From assembly GCA_013054445.1 (NCBI GenBank), contig JAAMPI010000023.1, positions 1 through 64,000 of the forward strand: 64,000 nt of DNA, written 5' to 3'. The stretch comes from Cudoniella acicularis. Taxonomy: Eukaryota; Ascomycota; Leotiomycetes; Helotiales; Helotiaceae. The translations under genes were made by a program, and so were the position numbers. How positions within the stretch are numbered: the stretch's first letter is position 1; each line of letters opens with the position of its first letter. Below, one piece after another: positions 34,605-46,487 of the stretch. The notes under the pieces are model-generated. The model was not told the DNA's origin and searched no databases. It was given only the letters and a program-made list of their open reading frames with translations.

Positions 34605-36577
34605 CTATCCTTTCGCACCTGCACTGTTAGCACGCCCTCGCTCCTTCATTCGTTCCCTGCTATTTGCATTGTTAACCACACTGCCTCTTCTTCTCAGACC
34701 ACCAGCCTTCCGCCTTCGTACGAGCTGATAGCCGCGGTCCAATTCGGTCTCTACTACACATCTAACTTTCAAAGCGCCAACTGCGGGCCAGACACTTCTT
34801 TCGCCCCGTAGAATCCAATAATCGAGACTAGCCTGAGTAGGAGTTTCAAGCAAGCGGACGAAATCGCCAACAGAAAGTTCGGGAACGAGAGTTACGGATG
34901 CTGCGGGGATGTGCTCGTCGACTAGGAATCGCCTGATTGAAAGAGGGAGAAGACCTAGACTATCGAATTGTTGAAGGCGGTGGTGGATTTCCATTGTGAG
35001 TAACCTGAGGAGACCCCCAGTTAAGGAGGTACGGCCTCGACGGGTGAAAACAGGGGAAGGGCCATGCATATCGCTTTGGAGGAATGGGACGAGGTATGGC
35101 CTTGCTTGAGAAACAATGAAGTGGTTGACGTTAAACAGCTCTGCGATTCGAGAAAGTGGCGAGTCTCGATCGGTATAAGACGCATGAGTCCAGGGTCGAA
35201 AAGTTGTGTCTGTAGCAGCAGACCAAGGTACAATCGCACCAGAATTGTCTTTGCATCGAAGTGTGATGGCGTGGCCGTAGAGGGAAGGAGATGATGCATT
35301 TGAGGCAATGGCTGCTGACCAGATTAACTGTGGCAAGATTAGCTAAGATCCGAGTCGAGGAAGGCAAAACATACAACATTGGGAGCTGTCAAATAATTGA
35401 GGAGATTGGGCACACCACTCCTCCCAGCTGTTGCGACAGTAATATTGAGGACCCTCTTAGTCCTATTATATGCCTCTTCAAATGTCAGATCCCCGACGTT
35501 TGCCCGTACACAGTCCTCCAAAACAGTTACATCCAAGAAATATCCTTCTCTCCAAAATCTTTTGATTCTCCTCGCCAGGGTGTCCCACCAGCTACCGAAA
35601 GATCCAGACTTTACCTGCCCATTCTCGAGAGATATGCTACTCTTTCCAGCAAAAGCCGAGAGGTCGATACTCTCACCACTCAGGAATTGCGGTAACTCGT
35701 CCTCGGTGTGTATTCCAACTAATGCTGCTATCAAAGCTCCTGTCGCGGTTCCAGTGATTATCCTTGGCAATAGTCCCCGAGAAAATAATGCTTTGACAAC
35801 CCCCAGATGACACAGTCCAAAGATGGAGCCACCCTGAAGAACCAGCGTGCTCCTCCCAAATGCTTGCCTTGTATCGTGTAGCAGATCCAGCTTGGCCTGA
35901 CTACTGAAACTCGGGATCACCCCATTTCCATCGGTTCCGGGTGATGTTGGTAGCTTAGTGATGTCTGCGATAGCTTTCGCTACCTCAGTGATATAATCTT
36001 CGATCAGCAATTTTGTGCCGACAAAAGCGCGATTGAAAAGGCGTGGAGTTGATATATTCCCCAAATTTCGCACAAGCCCAGATCGTATGAGGTTGACCAG
36101 CTGTAGGATATCCCCTTCTTCACGGGCTATGATTATTGATTGCAATCGTTCGTGGATGAGGCGATAGTCGTAGTATTTAGATGTGGGATTCTGACGCCTG
36201 TGAAAGAGGAAATTAGTTTCCATGTTGAGCATCCGGTTGGATAGAGGACAGGACTAACCACAGATCATTTCCAAGGAGCATATCAAGTTGCAATGCTGCT
36301 TCCTCCCACTCCTCATATGTTGTGGCATTTTGCAGGATGTCAAACCATACCTGCGCTGGTTTCTTTCGTGTCAACCAGTTGAGGAATTTCTGCCTTGTGG
36401 TCAGCGTTTCTATACTACTTGCCGAGGGAGTATACTCACCCTTCTCCAGAAGAAGACTACCTCCACCACCATTGCCCATATCGCCGTCAAGAATTCCGCC
36501 ATTTTCAGAAAGCCAACGCAAGCGGGTAGGCCAACGATGGCCTTGTAGTCATGTTTTTTTTCGCGATATAGGCTCAT
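34605..36577 (-). CDS. patatin-like (TGL4/TGL5-related) protein lacking catalytic Ser and Asp
   Basis: Exons 36440-36577, 36259-36389, 35375-36197, 34605-35327; introns 50, 61 and 47 nt; 604 residues. Layout of fungal triacylglycerol-lipase/lysophospholipid acyltransferases: N-terminal hydrophobic segment (19-43), DUF3336-type region (YEEWEEAALQLDMLLGNDLW), patatin domain from about 205, basic C-terminus. The oxyanion-type loop is GGSIFGLCHLG (212-222). The nucleophile elbow, normally G-x-S-x-G, reads GTATG (239-243), Ala at 241. The catalytic Asp of the D-G-S/A motif is replaced: WTHAS at 410-414, His412. Flanking text (RIAELFNVNHFIVSQARPYL) is well conserved. Intact frame and full length imply a selected pseudoenzyme, perhaps a lipid-droplet or membrane scaffold. 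Confidence 0.9.
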
Positions 36578-37038
36578 AATTGACCTTCGCGACAGAGAAT
36601 AATTCAAGCTCCAAGGTGGTGGGGAGAAGATTAGATGAGGCGGCGCGTTGACATGTGATGAACGTTGTTTTGCATTCCCCCGGATTTGGTTTACGGAACG
36701 AAGTACAGGGGTTCGGCCGCGCATTTCTGCTGGTGTCGAGACGACGTTAGTGCTGGTTTGAAGAGTAAAATTCACTAATATCCATGGTCTCAAAAAGTGT
36801 CGCAATTGAGGGGGTTCACATCGTTTCATACGAAGTTTGAAAGAATTGGTATATTCTATTTTGCCCCCATCACGACTCAAGTTGGTCGCGAGAACTTTTT
36901 GATATATCTAGCTCCTATCTATTCATACATCAATGCGACGTGCCTGGCAAATGAGGTATTATGAAGATTAGAACGGAGAGGGGCTACCAGATATTTAGCC
37001 AGCAAAATTAACAGGCATCCAAAAGGGTCGAAGTCCCC
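36578..37038. other. intergenic between tandem minus-strand genes
   Basis: 461 bp: promoter of the patatin-like gene and 3' region of LEO1. The open frame extending upstream of ATG 36577 (to 36880) is unlikely to be coding. Nothing else seen. Confidence 0.55.
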
Positions 37039-38413
37039 TCATTCATCCTCATCATCTTCGATGATATTCCGCTTTCTGCCTCTACCGGCAGGACCCTCAG
37101 TGGCAATGGGTGCTGCCAGAGCTTCATCGTCATCTAGGTCAGCTTCCGCGTCAGCATCAGCATCAGCGTCGCTCGTCTCCTCTGGCTTTGAGGTTTTCTG
37201 TTTCTTTGCCTTCGGCTCATCCCTTTCGCTTTCATCATCAAGCATCTCTTCTTCCTCATCATCATCGCCTTCTGGACCATCCAATTCTTCGTCACTCGAA
37301 GCCAAGAAATCGTCTTCTTTGTCATACTCGTCTTCTCGATGTCTACCTCTGGGAAGATCGTCATCTGAATCATACTCTGGCCGACGCTTGGGTCGTTTGA
37401 CACCAGCCATCTTCCGACCTGATCCAGGGGCTCTTCTACGGCCCTCAAGGTCCTCGACATTCAACAACCCGCCAGAACGACCACGACCTGGTCCCGCATG
37501 AAGATTCGCCTTCTCTGCTGCTGTCTCACGGCGACGTTGAGCCCTCATGCGCTCCTTTTCAGCCAGTTCTGCCCTCTTCTTCTGCAGCTCAGGATCCTGG
37601 GTATTGGTGATTAATTCTGGGCCATTCTTGTCGTCGCCTTTATGGCCGCCCCGCGCAGCAGCAGCCAGACTTCTCTGGAGCCTTTCCAGAGCATCATCTT
37701 CAATATCCTTATTCGGCCTGACGGTGTATTGATTCGTCATGTGCCCGAAAAGAACAAGCACTTGAGCAGCCACTGAAGGGGATGCAACATAATAATGCGA
37801 GTCTTGGACTTCCTGGTAGGGCTTGTCTCTCGGTGGCGCAAGGGGTTTAGTTTGTAATTCGTAGTGTTGATCGCCTACAGCAATTGTCGTGCTTCCATCG
37901 CTCCATCTGTACACCATGGTGTTACTCTCAAGCCTTCCTGTGGACGGATCTTTGCGGTAACGCATTGTTGAAGCAGCAGTGGCACTGGCTGAGAAATTGG
38001 TAGACTTTTCCGTAGAATGATGGTCGGCTGTTGGAACCTTGAAAGTTTCTGGCTTGAAAACGTGTGGCTCTATACCAAGGAATTTGGGCAATCGCAACGA
38101 GTTGAACTTCGATCTGGTTAGTTTACTCCTGTGAAATGGGCGCCAAACCTACCTCTTCATCAACTGGTTTGGGTAACGGATGCCGCCAAATGGTGTTTTC
38201 AGAAATGCGGAGCTCTTGTGATCCTCCTGCTTGATTTTCTTCCGCATCGCCAGTTTTCTGCGCTCTGTCGTATCGGTTCTCATCATCACCAGAATCAAGC
38301 TCCTCATCGCTCAATTCGCGCGGATTTTCAATAGCTGCCTCCTCTTCGTCACCGAACAAGTCGTCTTCAACGTCAGGTTCCGCGTTCATAACATCGTCTT
38401 CTGATGAAGACAT
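37039..38413 (-). CDS. LEO1: Paf1 complex subunit Leo1
   Basis: Exons 38153-38413 and 37039-38106, intron 46 nt (GTAGGT .. ACTAACC .. GAAG), 442 residues. Subunit of the Paf1 transcription-elongation complex, nuclear. Acidic N-terminus (DVEDDLFGDEEE, ELSDEELDSGDDENRYD), central Leo1 domain from FNSLRLPKFLGIEPHVF through NTMVYRWSDGSTTIAVGDQHYE to a positively charged helix (KKRAELAEKERMRAQRRRET), and a long acidic/basic tail with nuclear-signal-like KKQK and RGRKR. The AAG acceptor beyond an earlier CAG is required by frame and gives the conserved DEEFNSLRLPKF. Divergent from MOB1 (439 bp). Confidence 0.92.
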
Positions 38414-38852
38414 TGTGTTGATGGTTCGAGAAAGTCCAAAGGGTTATATCTGGCTCGATATGGGGGTCGCGTCGGGGTGGAGAGCAGTGATGAACGGTAG
38501 CCTCAGCGAAAAGGGGGCTGAGTGGGAAGTAAGTTGAAGAGACTGTGAGCGGATAGAAGAGCTGTGGGAGCAAGAAGTAAAGGTCGCGATATTAGAAGAG
38601 AGCATTTACAGCTTTACGCGACAGATTCTAAAAGCGGCTCGGGCAAAACTGAAAAGCGGCCAGCCGATAGTAGCCTCACCGCCCTCGGATGCGCTAACCT
38701 GGCCGAAGTTCGTTCTGTATCAGAATTCCAACTTGAGCTTCTCCTATTTACACCTCTACCTTGTTTTTCACACATCACCATCACAACGTGACCTGCGGAA
38801 CAGTGCACAGCGCGGCGGTTGGCCAACTTCGGTCATCGACACCGTACTCACT
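38414..38852. other. divergent promoter LEO1/MOB1
   Basis: 439 bp shared upstream region. No defined motif called. Confidence 0.6.
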
Positions 38853-40680
38853 ATGTCGAACTTATTCTCTGGAATGTGGGTAACTACCTCTTCTTCAGCC
38901 TTTTGGCTTTTGCTTTGGAGGGAACCCTGGACGCATTTCATGGAATAAATGTTGAGATTCAGATATCCTTGCGGGCAGGTTTCACCATAGGTTTTTCTGG
39001 TGTGAATGACTAATTGCTTTGCTTGGAGAATGACAGTGGTGGTAGCATTATTCTACGTTTTGACCGATCTAGTCAGATGTTGGCCGCCTTTTCGCGCTCC
39101 AAGTTGGAGACAAAAAGGTTCATCTTGTTCGTTTGCAGTGCAGCCGTGCTTTACAATTGAATTAGCACTATATTGATCACCCCAGCCTGACCTGACAATG
39201 CTTCTAGTGGGAGCATTTGGACTTGGAAATAATTGGAGCACACTTTGAACCACCTCTTTCTGGGACTTGTGCAGAAATGTGGATTGGGACTTGTAACAAG
39301 TTTTCTGTTTGAGTTTATTGGTTCGGATGCGCTTCGACCTTGAGACATCCACAAGTCAGAAATCTGGATCAGGCATACTTGTTGTTTGCTCTGCCTGTCC
39401 TACCAACAAAGACTGTCCTTTTCCTGCCGTCTCTTTGCCCAAATGAATCTATTTACAAGAAGTTGCTAACAGATCTTTTCTAACAGTAGTGGGCGCTTCC
39501 GAGGTGGTGGTAAGAACGGCGGTGCCAAGAGCCCTGGATTGCCAAATGGCCCACAGCCAACATCACCTACAGGCACGTCCCAAAGCAATTTGTCATCTAC
39601 CAGCCTAGCACCGAGAGTACCTCCTCTTCCAAACTCGCCCTCACTCTCTCAAACATTTTCCATGGATGACTCCTCAACTACCAGCCTCTCCAACAGCGAT
39701 CCTCTGGCTTGCTACAACCTTCCGCGACCTAAGCCTCTGTGGCTGAATGACTGTTACTCGAAGCATATAGTCAAAGGAAACTTTATGACACTGTCTGCTA
39801 GACCAAAAACTGTAGAACAAGGGGAGTGGATTGCTCATCAAGGTACAAAGTTTACACCTTCCGGTTATATTTAAAAAGTGTTAACATCATCTAGTTGTCG
39901 AACACTATCGCAACCTCTGGAACTTTGTTAGGGTCATCCATGAAAAGGACGAGGATGGAACTTCAATCTGCAATCCTCAAACATGTCCTCGAATGTCAGC
40001 TGGCGGGTAAGCTTGCGAGTCCCAGTTTCTTCTCCGTAACCTAATTAGTAAACTATAGCAATCACTCCTTCACCTGGTTGAACTCCCGCAAAGAGCCTGT
40101 TGAGGTGCCGGCGTATGAATATATCTCTCTGATGCAACGGTGGATTTCTGGGAAGATTGACAATACTGCTCTCTTTCCCACAGATCCAGCTGGCGTATCT
40201 TTTTCACAAAATCCCAACGGACCAAGCGTTTCTAGCGCCACATACGCTTCAGGCGGCCTCGATACTCCAGGGTCAAATACTCCAATCCCCGCTGGCCCAA
40301 CGACCCTAAACGCCTCCCTCTCACAGCTTGCTGGCCCTGGGGACTGGATTGGCAAAAGCAGCGGATTCCCCATCGATTTTGTCGACATTTGCCAGACTAT
40401 ATTCCGGCAAATGTTCCGTGTCTACTCCCATTTGTACTGGGCACATTTCATCGATCCATTTTACAACTTAAGTCTTGAAAAGCCGATGAACAGCTGCTTC
40501 AGTCACTTCGTCCTTACGGCGACCGAGATTAACATGCTAAAACCCCAAGAGTTGGAGCCAATGCAACCATTGATCGACCTTTGGGCAGCCAACGGAACTT
40601 TCCCCAAGGAATCGAAGGCTTACGCTTGTGCAAACTTGAAAGCTGGAGAGCGATTACTAGCCCTTGCCACCACTGGATAA
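38853..40680 (+). CDS. MOB1: MOB1-type kinase activator
   Basis: Exons 38853-38875 (23 nt), 39487-39842, 39895-40006, 40059-40680; introns 611, 52 and 52 nt; 370 residues. Activates Dbf2/LATS-type kinases in the mitotic exit/septation network. N-terminal extension MSNLFSGISGRFRGGGK and Ser/Pro-rich linker, then the Mob fold: LNDCYSKHIVKGNFM, VEQGEWIAHQVVEHYRNLW, zinc ligands in CNPQTCPRMSAG and in the helix YSHLYWAHF, and NHSFTWLN. A low-complexity insert (GPSVSSATYASGGLDTPG) of about 50 residues interrupts the domain near 210-260. The long first intron is an outlier here; its donor is GTGGGT. Confidence 0.9.
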
Positions 40681-41091
40681 AATTCAAAGGCTTTCTGGAT
40701 GACATTACCATTTTTTCACTTTAATAAGGTGGAGTTGTGATCGATGCTTGTATCGAGAGAATAATTTTTCTCTCTAAGAGGTTCTCAGGTCCAGTTTCGT
40801 GGAAGCGACGAATCTTCTTGCATGGTTTCGTAGCGTTTCCGCATTGTCCAGCAGGGGACTTTCCAGTATGGCGTTTTTGAATTTTCAATACGGGACAAAG
40901 TTTCAGTTGTAGATCATGATGGTTGATGAAGATCAAGCAAAGACACAGAGGTATCACAATAGAATTTGGTGCCAAAACGAAGAAGTGAAGACAATATGTT
41001 CATAAAGCAAGCAGCTTCCATGCAAGTCGTTCCTGCAATGCTAAGATAATGCCTTTTGCCACTTGGCCCGTTCTTCTGTTCTTTTCAGACA
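40681..41091. other. intergenic, convergent 3' regions
   Basis: 411 bp between the stops of MOB1 and the DUF3237 gene. Nothing recognised. Confidence 0.6.
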
Positions 41092-41920
41092 TCAAGCTGA
41101 GACCTCGCTGATTTTGTACTCAACAACAACGTCCTTTCCAGACTCAACAATGAATCGTCCGCTCGCAACATAAATCTTTTGCTCAATAGCCCTCAACTCA
41201 TCACTTCCAGTCTCGAAGAGAACATGGGTCACTTCATTACTATCAGTAACTACGATTTCATCTCCTACAGATGAAATAGTCAGCGAGACTTACCAACATT
41301 GCCAAATCCAGTAGTCTCTGCTCCTGGAGCCCCCGACAGGACATCACCGATGGCGGGGCTCAGTGTAATGATACCGCTATACTTATAAGCGATGAAGGCT
41401 CCGCTTTTGTCTTTGAGAACGCTGTTGACGTCGAGACGCTATAGTGATCATGACCCGAGTTAGCTTCCTGCTCCTTAAATTTGGGTATACATGAGCATAC
41501 ACCCTATGTTAAACGAGAACGAAAAGCCCTGCCGCCAGGGAATAAAATTAAATGGATAAAAAGAAAAACTAACATACAAGATGTTTCGCAGACGGATCCA
41601 TTCGGATGAAATCAGATCCATGAGCAAAAACGGCGTCGACTTTGATGGGATATTCGGGCTCGGAGCGGAGAAAGGAGTCGGTGGAGGTGAAGGGAGCGAT
41701 GGTGAGAGGAGCACCCTTTGACGTATTTCCGACCGTAATTGGTGGGTCAAGCACAATCTAAAAACTTATTAAAACCCGCGGAATATAATTGAACGCTTTG
41801 AATTGTATATCGTAGGAACTCGAAGCACTTGGGACGTGTGGAAGAAGAGGTGCCGGGAACGAAATAATTGTTCCTTACGTGCGTTGTGAAGGCGGGTATG
41901 AGCTTTGGGAAGTTTGACAT
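41092..41920 (-). CDS. DUF3237-family small protein
   Basis: Exons 41879-41920, 41578-41757, 41294-41438 and 41092-41231 with introns 121, 139 and 62 nt; 168 residues by this model. Small all-beta protein family of unknown activity found in fungi and bacteria. Typical strands: GAPLTIAPFTSTDSFL, DAVFAHGSDFIRMDPS, YKYSGIITLSP, THVLFETGSDELRAIEQ, YVASGRFIVESGK and VVVEYKISEV. The last intron (donor GTAAGT at 41293) has three acceptors in the same frame, giving introns of 29, 44 or 62 nt; I prefer 62 because it joins TGFGNV directly to VTHVLFETG. Intact frame throughout. Confidence 0.8.
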
Positions 41921-42516
41921 TGTGAGGACCGCGAGGATTGAGAAGGGATCAGAGTGGAAAGATTGGATCGAATAGATTTGGGCGGAAACTGAAGACAGTG
42001 AAGAGAAAATCAAAGAATCCAAAACGCAAGGAAGCACCCACCTTATCTATTTAAGCATGTTTCCGAATACTGCAAGAGGTATGCTGTCCTGGTGTTCCCC
42101 TCTTTCCGAACCTGGAATTGACCCCACCGGCTAGCGTCCGTTGTACCGCAGATAGAACAACAAATTAACATCCTGGAAGGATGGTTGGTGGGCCTTTGGG
42201 AAGCTCCTCTAGGATTCCGAAGCTCTGATATGCTAAATAAGAGAGTGTGTCACTTGAAAATTCAGCAATCAAGCGGGTCCCAAGATGTAGCAACCAAACG
42301 AAATGGCATCACTGCCACCTCGCGTCCTTGCCACGCGCAATTGGTTGATCATCTCAATGCCTGGTTAATGGATCTTGGGAACGACGAATGCAGATCTCCA
42401 CTTTCCATCACGAAATTATTAGAGAGGTGGCTCTCCAGCTACAGAAATCCTTTTCGATTGATTTTCCTACCAGAAACGCCATTGCTAAAATTTACAGCAC
42501 CCCGCAAGCTCGGGTA
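41921..42516. other. intergenic between tandem minus-strand genes
   Basis: 596 bp: promoter of the DUF3237 gene and 3' region of ERB1. The plus-strand open frame 42185-42748 overlaps ERB1 antisense and is rejected. Confidence 0.55.
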
Positions 42517-44902
42517 TCACATCCATAATCTGCAGGTTCCATCAGCTCCAGCACTAACACACCACGGTTCCCTTGGGTGCCAGTCGATGTCCATAACGCC
42601 CAAAGCGCTCTTTACCTTGTGCCCTTTCAAAACCTTCACGGGTACAATCGTTGCATTTTCCATCATGTCACTAACGACTTTGCCATGGAAAATCTGCAAA
42701 CTACCGTCGTCACTGGCATCCGCAAATAATGGAAACCCACCCTTGTGATATTTGACTGCTCGAATGGCCTTTGAATGAAAGCGCATAGTCTTGTAGGGCC
42801 GCGTTGAAAGGTCAAGATCATGCCACAAGAGGCGTCGATCATAAGAGCCAACAATCAGGTTATCTCCTCCTGGATGGATATCGAATGACGAAATCCACCT
42901 CGCGCCAGGCTGAATTATTTTAACAAGCTCTTGTTTCTGCAGATCATAACTTCGTATCGTACGCTGTGTAGCAACGAAGAAAAGGGGTCTGGAGGGGTGG
43001 AATTGCACCGTTTGTGGTATACCGGGAAGGCGGCGGAAAGGAATCTGGGTAAGATGTTTCGAAAGTGTATGAATCGCAACAGCGCTCTTCTGAGCTGTAG
43101 GAGAAACGGTCGAGAAGAAGTCCCCACGCCTATGCCAGCTGATGACTTTGACCGTTGTTCGCAAGGTGATCTTGATAAGAACACCTTCGTCTTCAAGGCG
43201 GGATCCAGGTCGAGTCCACTTTGCAACTGGCTCTTTTCTGGCACCATTCGCAGTTAGAGCCTGCGTAGCATTTGTTGCATGACCGAATCCTTTGTCGAGC
43301 AGTTCCCGACTCGCAGCATCTGTTTGGGGATCGACAATTGGTGGTACAAGGAGGTAAACATCTTCGCCGGCCACGGCAGATAATATCACAGTGTCCCTCC
43401 CAGGTCGCCATCTTACGGCATTGACTGCCTCCTCGTCCCCAATCTTGGCACTCCAGATCTGTCTCCCAGTCAGGAGCTCCCATACGCGCACAGTTCCATC
43501 GTCGCCACCACTAGCAAGCCAAACTCCCGAAGGATCGATAGCCAAGCTCCGGACCCGCCCTTCATGGCCGCGAAATAGTGTTGAACACACAGTTGGAAAC
43601 GGTTTGAGCTCTTCTGGCCTTGGTAGTTTTGGAAGCAACGATGCCGGGTCTATATTAAGTCTGTTTTTGCGAACACGAGGAGCAAGGTATAAATCTAAAG
43701 ATCGCTCGAATCGTTCGTTGATGAATTTGTCGTAACCAGGAACTTTTCGAAGAGAGCCGTAAGCCGCTGGTAAGTATTCTTTCTCTCGGTCCTCAGGATC
43801 TGTTGACTCCCAGGCTTGTTTTTCTGCCTTAGTTGGAAGATACTCGGGAGGTGGATTATAACTAAGGTCATATCCAGGAGGAGCAATTTTAGGTGCTGGT
43901 ATGTTCATAACATGATCGGCACGAGGCTGTTCATCCTGCCAAATATCATAATGCGTCTCTTCCTCCTCTTCTTCACGCTCTTCGGGTGGTCGATATGGCA
44001 ATATCCTTCCCTCCCTTATAGCACGTACAAGTTTCATTATCCTCTTAGCTTCATGTTTTGAAGGAAGGAATCGTCGTTTTGGCTCCGGCGCAGCACTGAG
44101 TGGCATAATTTCTTCAATACCAGAGAAATACTCAACCATAGCCTGTTGATGTAAGCCTATGATATCTCACAACATTTAGGAAACTTCGACTTACAGGATA
44201 TGGATCATAACCTTCTTCAGGCATCTCGTTTGTTTGTATTCTGCGCAGGATTTCCAGTTCGTCTTGGCTTAAATTGAGAGGCTTTCCTGTTGATGGATCT
44301 GTGAGGCCAGTCCATCCCTTGGGAATATCTATACTATCTAGCAGTGCATCGAGCGCCTCTCCTTTCGCCGGCCGCATAATTCTCTTGCCATTGATGTCGT
44401 AACCGATGTGCGGGTACGAGTCGTAGAAGGACAGAGGAATATTCCCAATGGTATTGGTGGTGACCGGTGCATCAGAATCATCCGAGTCATAAACGGGGTT
44501 AATTTCGTCGTACACATATCTCTCTCCCCCATTCGCATCTGTGACCACAGTATAGTTCGGTTTGTCCTCGTCATCTAATGGCTGCTGTTCTTTATCGGTG
44601 CTTTCTTCGACGGTTCTGGAGCCATTGATTTTGTTTACGCCCCCGTTCTGCTTCTCCGCATCACTCTCGTCATCTTCTGATGGTATCTCATCGCTGTCAA
44701 GAGCTTCAAGTTCGTCGAAATCTTTCTCGTCTTCTTCGTCGCTCTCTTCATCTTCCCCGCTGTCATCCTCAGAATCTTCGCTCTGCGACAAGATACCTTC
44801 GAGAAGTCCGTCGCCGAATTCTGCTTCCGATTCCACGTCGGATGACTCAGGGACGTCACGAGTAACTGCTTTGCGCTTGCGATCAAGCTGTGGATGTGCC
44901 AT
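42517..44902 (-). CDS. ERB1: ribosome biogenesis protein Erb1 (BOP1)
   Basis: Exons 44195-44902 and 42517-44142, intron 52 nt, 777 residues. Component of the Nop7-Erb1-Ytm1 (PeBoW) complex needed for 27S pre-rRNA processing and 60S assembly in the nucleolus. Long acidic N-terminus, then the BOP1NT domain ([57 protein letters not shown]) and a C-terminal WD40 propeller ([69 protein letters not shown]) ending TCRLWM. Frame intact. Head-to-head with the Zn2Cys6 gene (264 bp). Confidence 0.96.
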
Positions 44903-45166
44903 GTTGGAGTTTTGGAGCTGTCGATCAAGCTCGAGATTTTCTCAAAATTTATTTTTTTGATGTTCCTATCGCAAAGCTAATCTTATCGGCTAGCGCCTCC
45001 TGATTGGGCGGAACATCTAGGCACTTGCTTCTATACGTGAAGCCTGGAAGCCTGGAAGCCTGGCGCATGTCTCTCCCCTCGACTTCACATCTTCACCCTC
45101 ATGTCAATATTCAACCAATACTTGATAAGTCTGAACCTAGATCCAGTGGCCCTCGGCTCGACTACC

Positions 45167-46487
45167 ATGCCCGCTACCACTGCCGCTCCCGCTGTTCCAG
45201 TGCCCAAAGACGCAACAAAACATCGCGCGTGTGACGAGTGCAGTTCGTTCTTCAAACATCCTATCCCGTTGACTCAAAAGGCTAATCCACCTAGGAACGC
45301 GAAAACTAGCATGCAGCAAAGACCCTGATGGCTGCGAACGCTGCAAGCGAGAGGGCATTACCTGCCACTATTCCGAGCAAAAGCCCATGGGACGGCCCAG
45401 GAAGAGACAATTCATTGAAACCACGAAAGATGATTCAATTCCAGACTCAACAGTGGAATCCTTGGACATGGGACCGTTGCCCTTTGCTGCGGAAGACCTC
45501 AACTCCTACAATGACGGTGCCATAGCAGAACCGTATTATACGAATGCTCAGTCCGCATTGGGGTTTTCTCCAGAAACTACGCAGCAAGGAAGAGCTTCAG
45601 CACTGGATAACGGCCAGATTATTTGGCATTTTGGAGATCGAGAAGTGTTAGGCTCGGCCCCGATCGATTTTGGGGATCTCAATTTTGATTCTGTGGACGA
45701 CGTAAATTCCGGGTCAGATGTACCAGTGTTGTCAACCGCTTCAAATACTTCAGCATCCGACAGCGGCAACTCCCCTCCTCAAAGTGGTGCCTTGGCGCCC
45801 TGTAGTTGTCTTGCGTCCATGTACCTAGCGCTTTCTTCGCTCCAGCAGTTTCCAACAGATATTGTCCTGGCTTTGAAGACCGTCCGTGGCGCTGCTCGAA
45901 CTGCAGCGGAAAGCATTTGGTGCCCACAATGTGGAGCGGTGGTCCTGGAGAAGCCTCAACCTCCAATCGATGCCTTTCAAAACACCATGTTGCTTGGCAC
46001 CCTCCTGCCTATCATAGCCCATGGATATCAAAGATTGCTTAAGATGATAGACGAGGAAACAGATAAAGCAGTAGCTGCAGGACAAACCAAAACCTTCAGA
46101 TTCAATGATTATGGCGGACTGTGTCGGAACCAAACGACTATTGCCGGTGAAATGGCTTGTCTAGAGAAAGAGCTAATGTTTAATGCGGTGGAGATGCCAC
46201 CCTCACAGTGGCGCACGACCGTTCGTGCGTTACTTCGAGTTGACATTTATGGTCATGAACAGGCGAGTTTTAAGCACCATGGCTTGAAGGGTTTGGTGAG
46301 TCAGATGGAGGAGCGCCAGAGAGCTCGGCATGAGTGGCTTGACGAGTTACATCGTGATGGAGGACATGTTAATCTAGGGTTCGAAGGACATTTTGGCAAT
46401 GTGCAGTGTCTTGGGGAACGCACACATGGCTGCCTGCAAATCCTACAAATGGCAAAACTTGCAATCGACAGCTTAGTTATTGCTTAG
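45167..46487 (+). CDS. Zn2Cys6 transcription factor
   Basis: Exons 45167-45242 and 45295-46487, intron 52 nt. The splice joins ACDEC to RTRKLAC, creating a binuclear cluster with spacing C-x2-C-x6-C-x6-C-x2-C-x6-C, followed by basic GRPRKR. About 422 residues. The middle is acidic and Ser-rich; the C-terminal half (CLASMYLALSSLQQFPTDI, WCPQCGAVVLEK, LLGTLLPIIAHGYQRLL) resembles the C-terminal domain of AflR-like regulators and not the common fungal_trans domain. Targets unknown; the neighbours do not form a pathway. An in-frame ATG at 45101 would add 22 residues; 45167 has the better context (ACCATGC). Confidence 0.9.

Noticed and set aside
41265..41293. 29-nt intron as the primary model of the DUF3237 gene
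   Set aside because: Shorter than usual fungal introns; the 62-nt choice gives better family-like text, though all three keep the frame.
42185..42748. 187-codon plus-strand frame
   Set aside because: Half of it is antisense to the WD40 end of ERB1, the rest is 3' flank; no domain.
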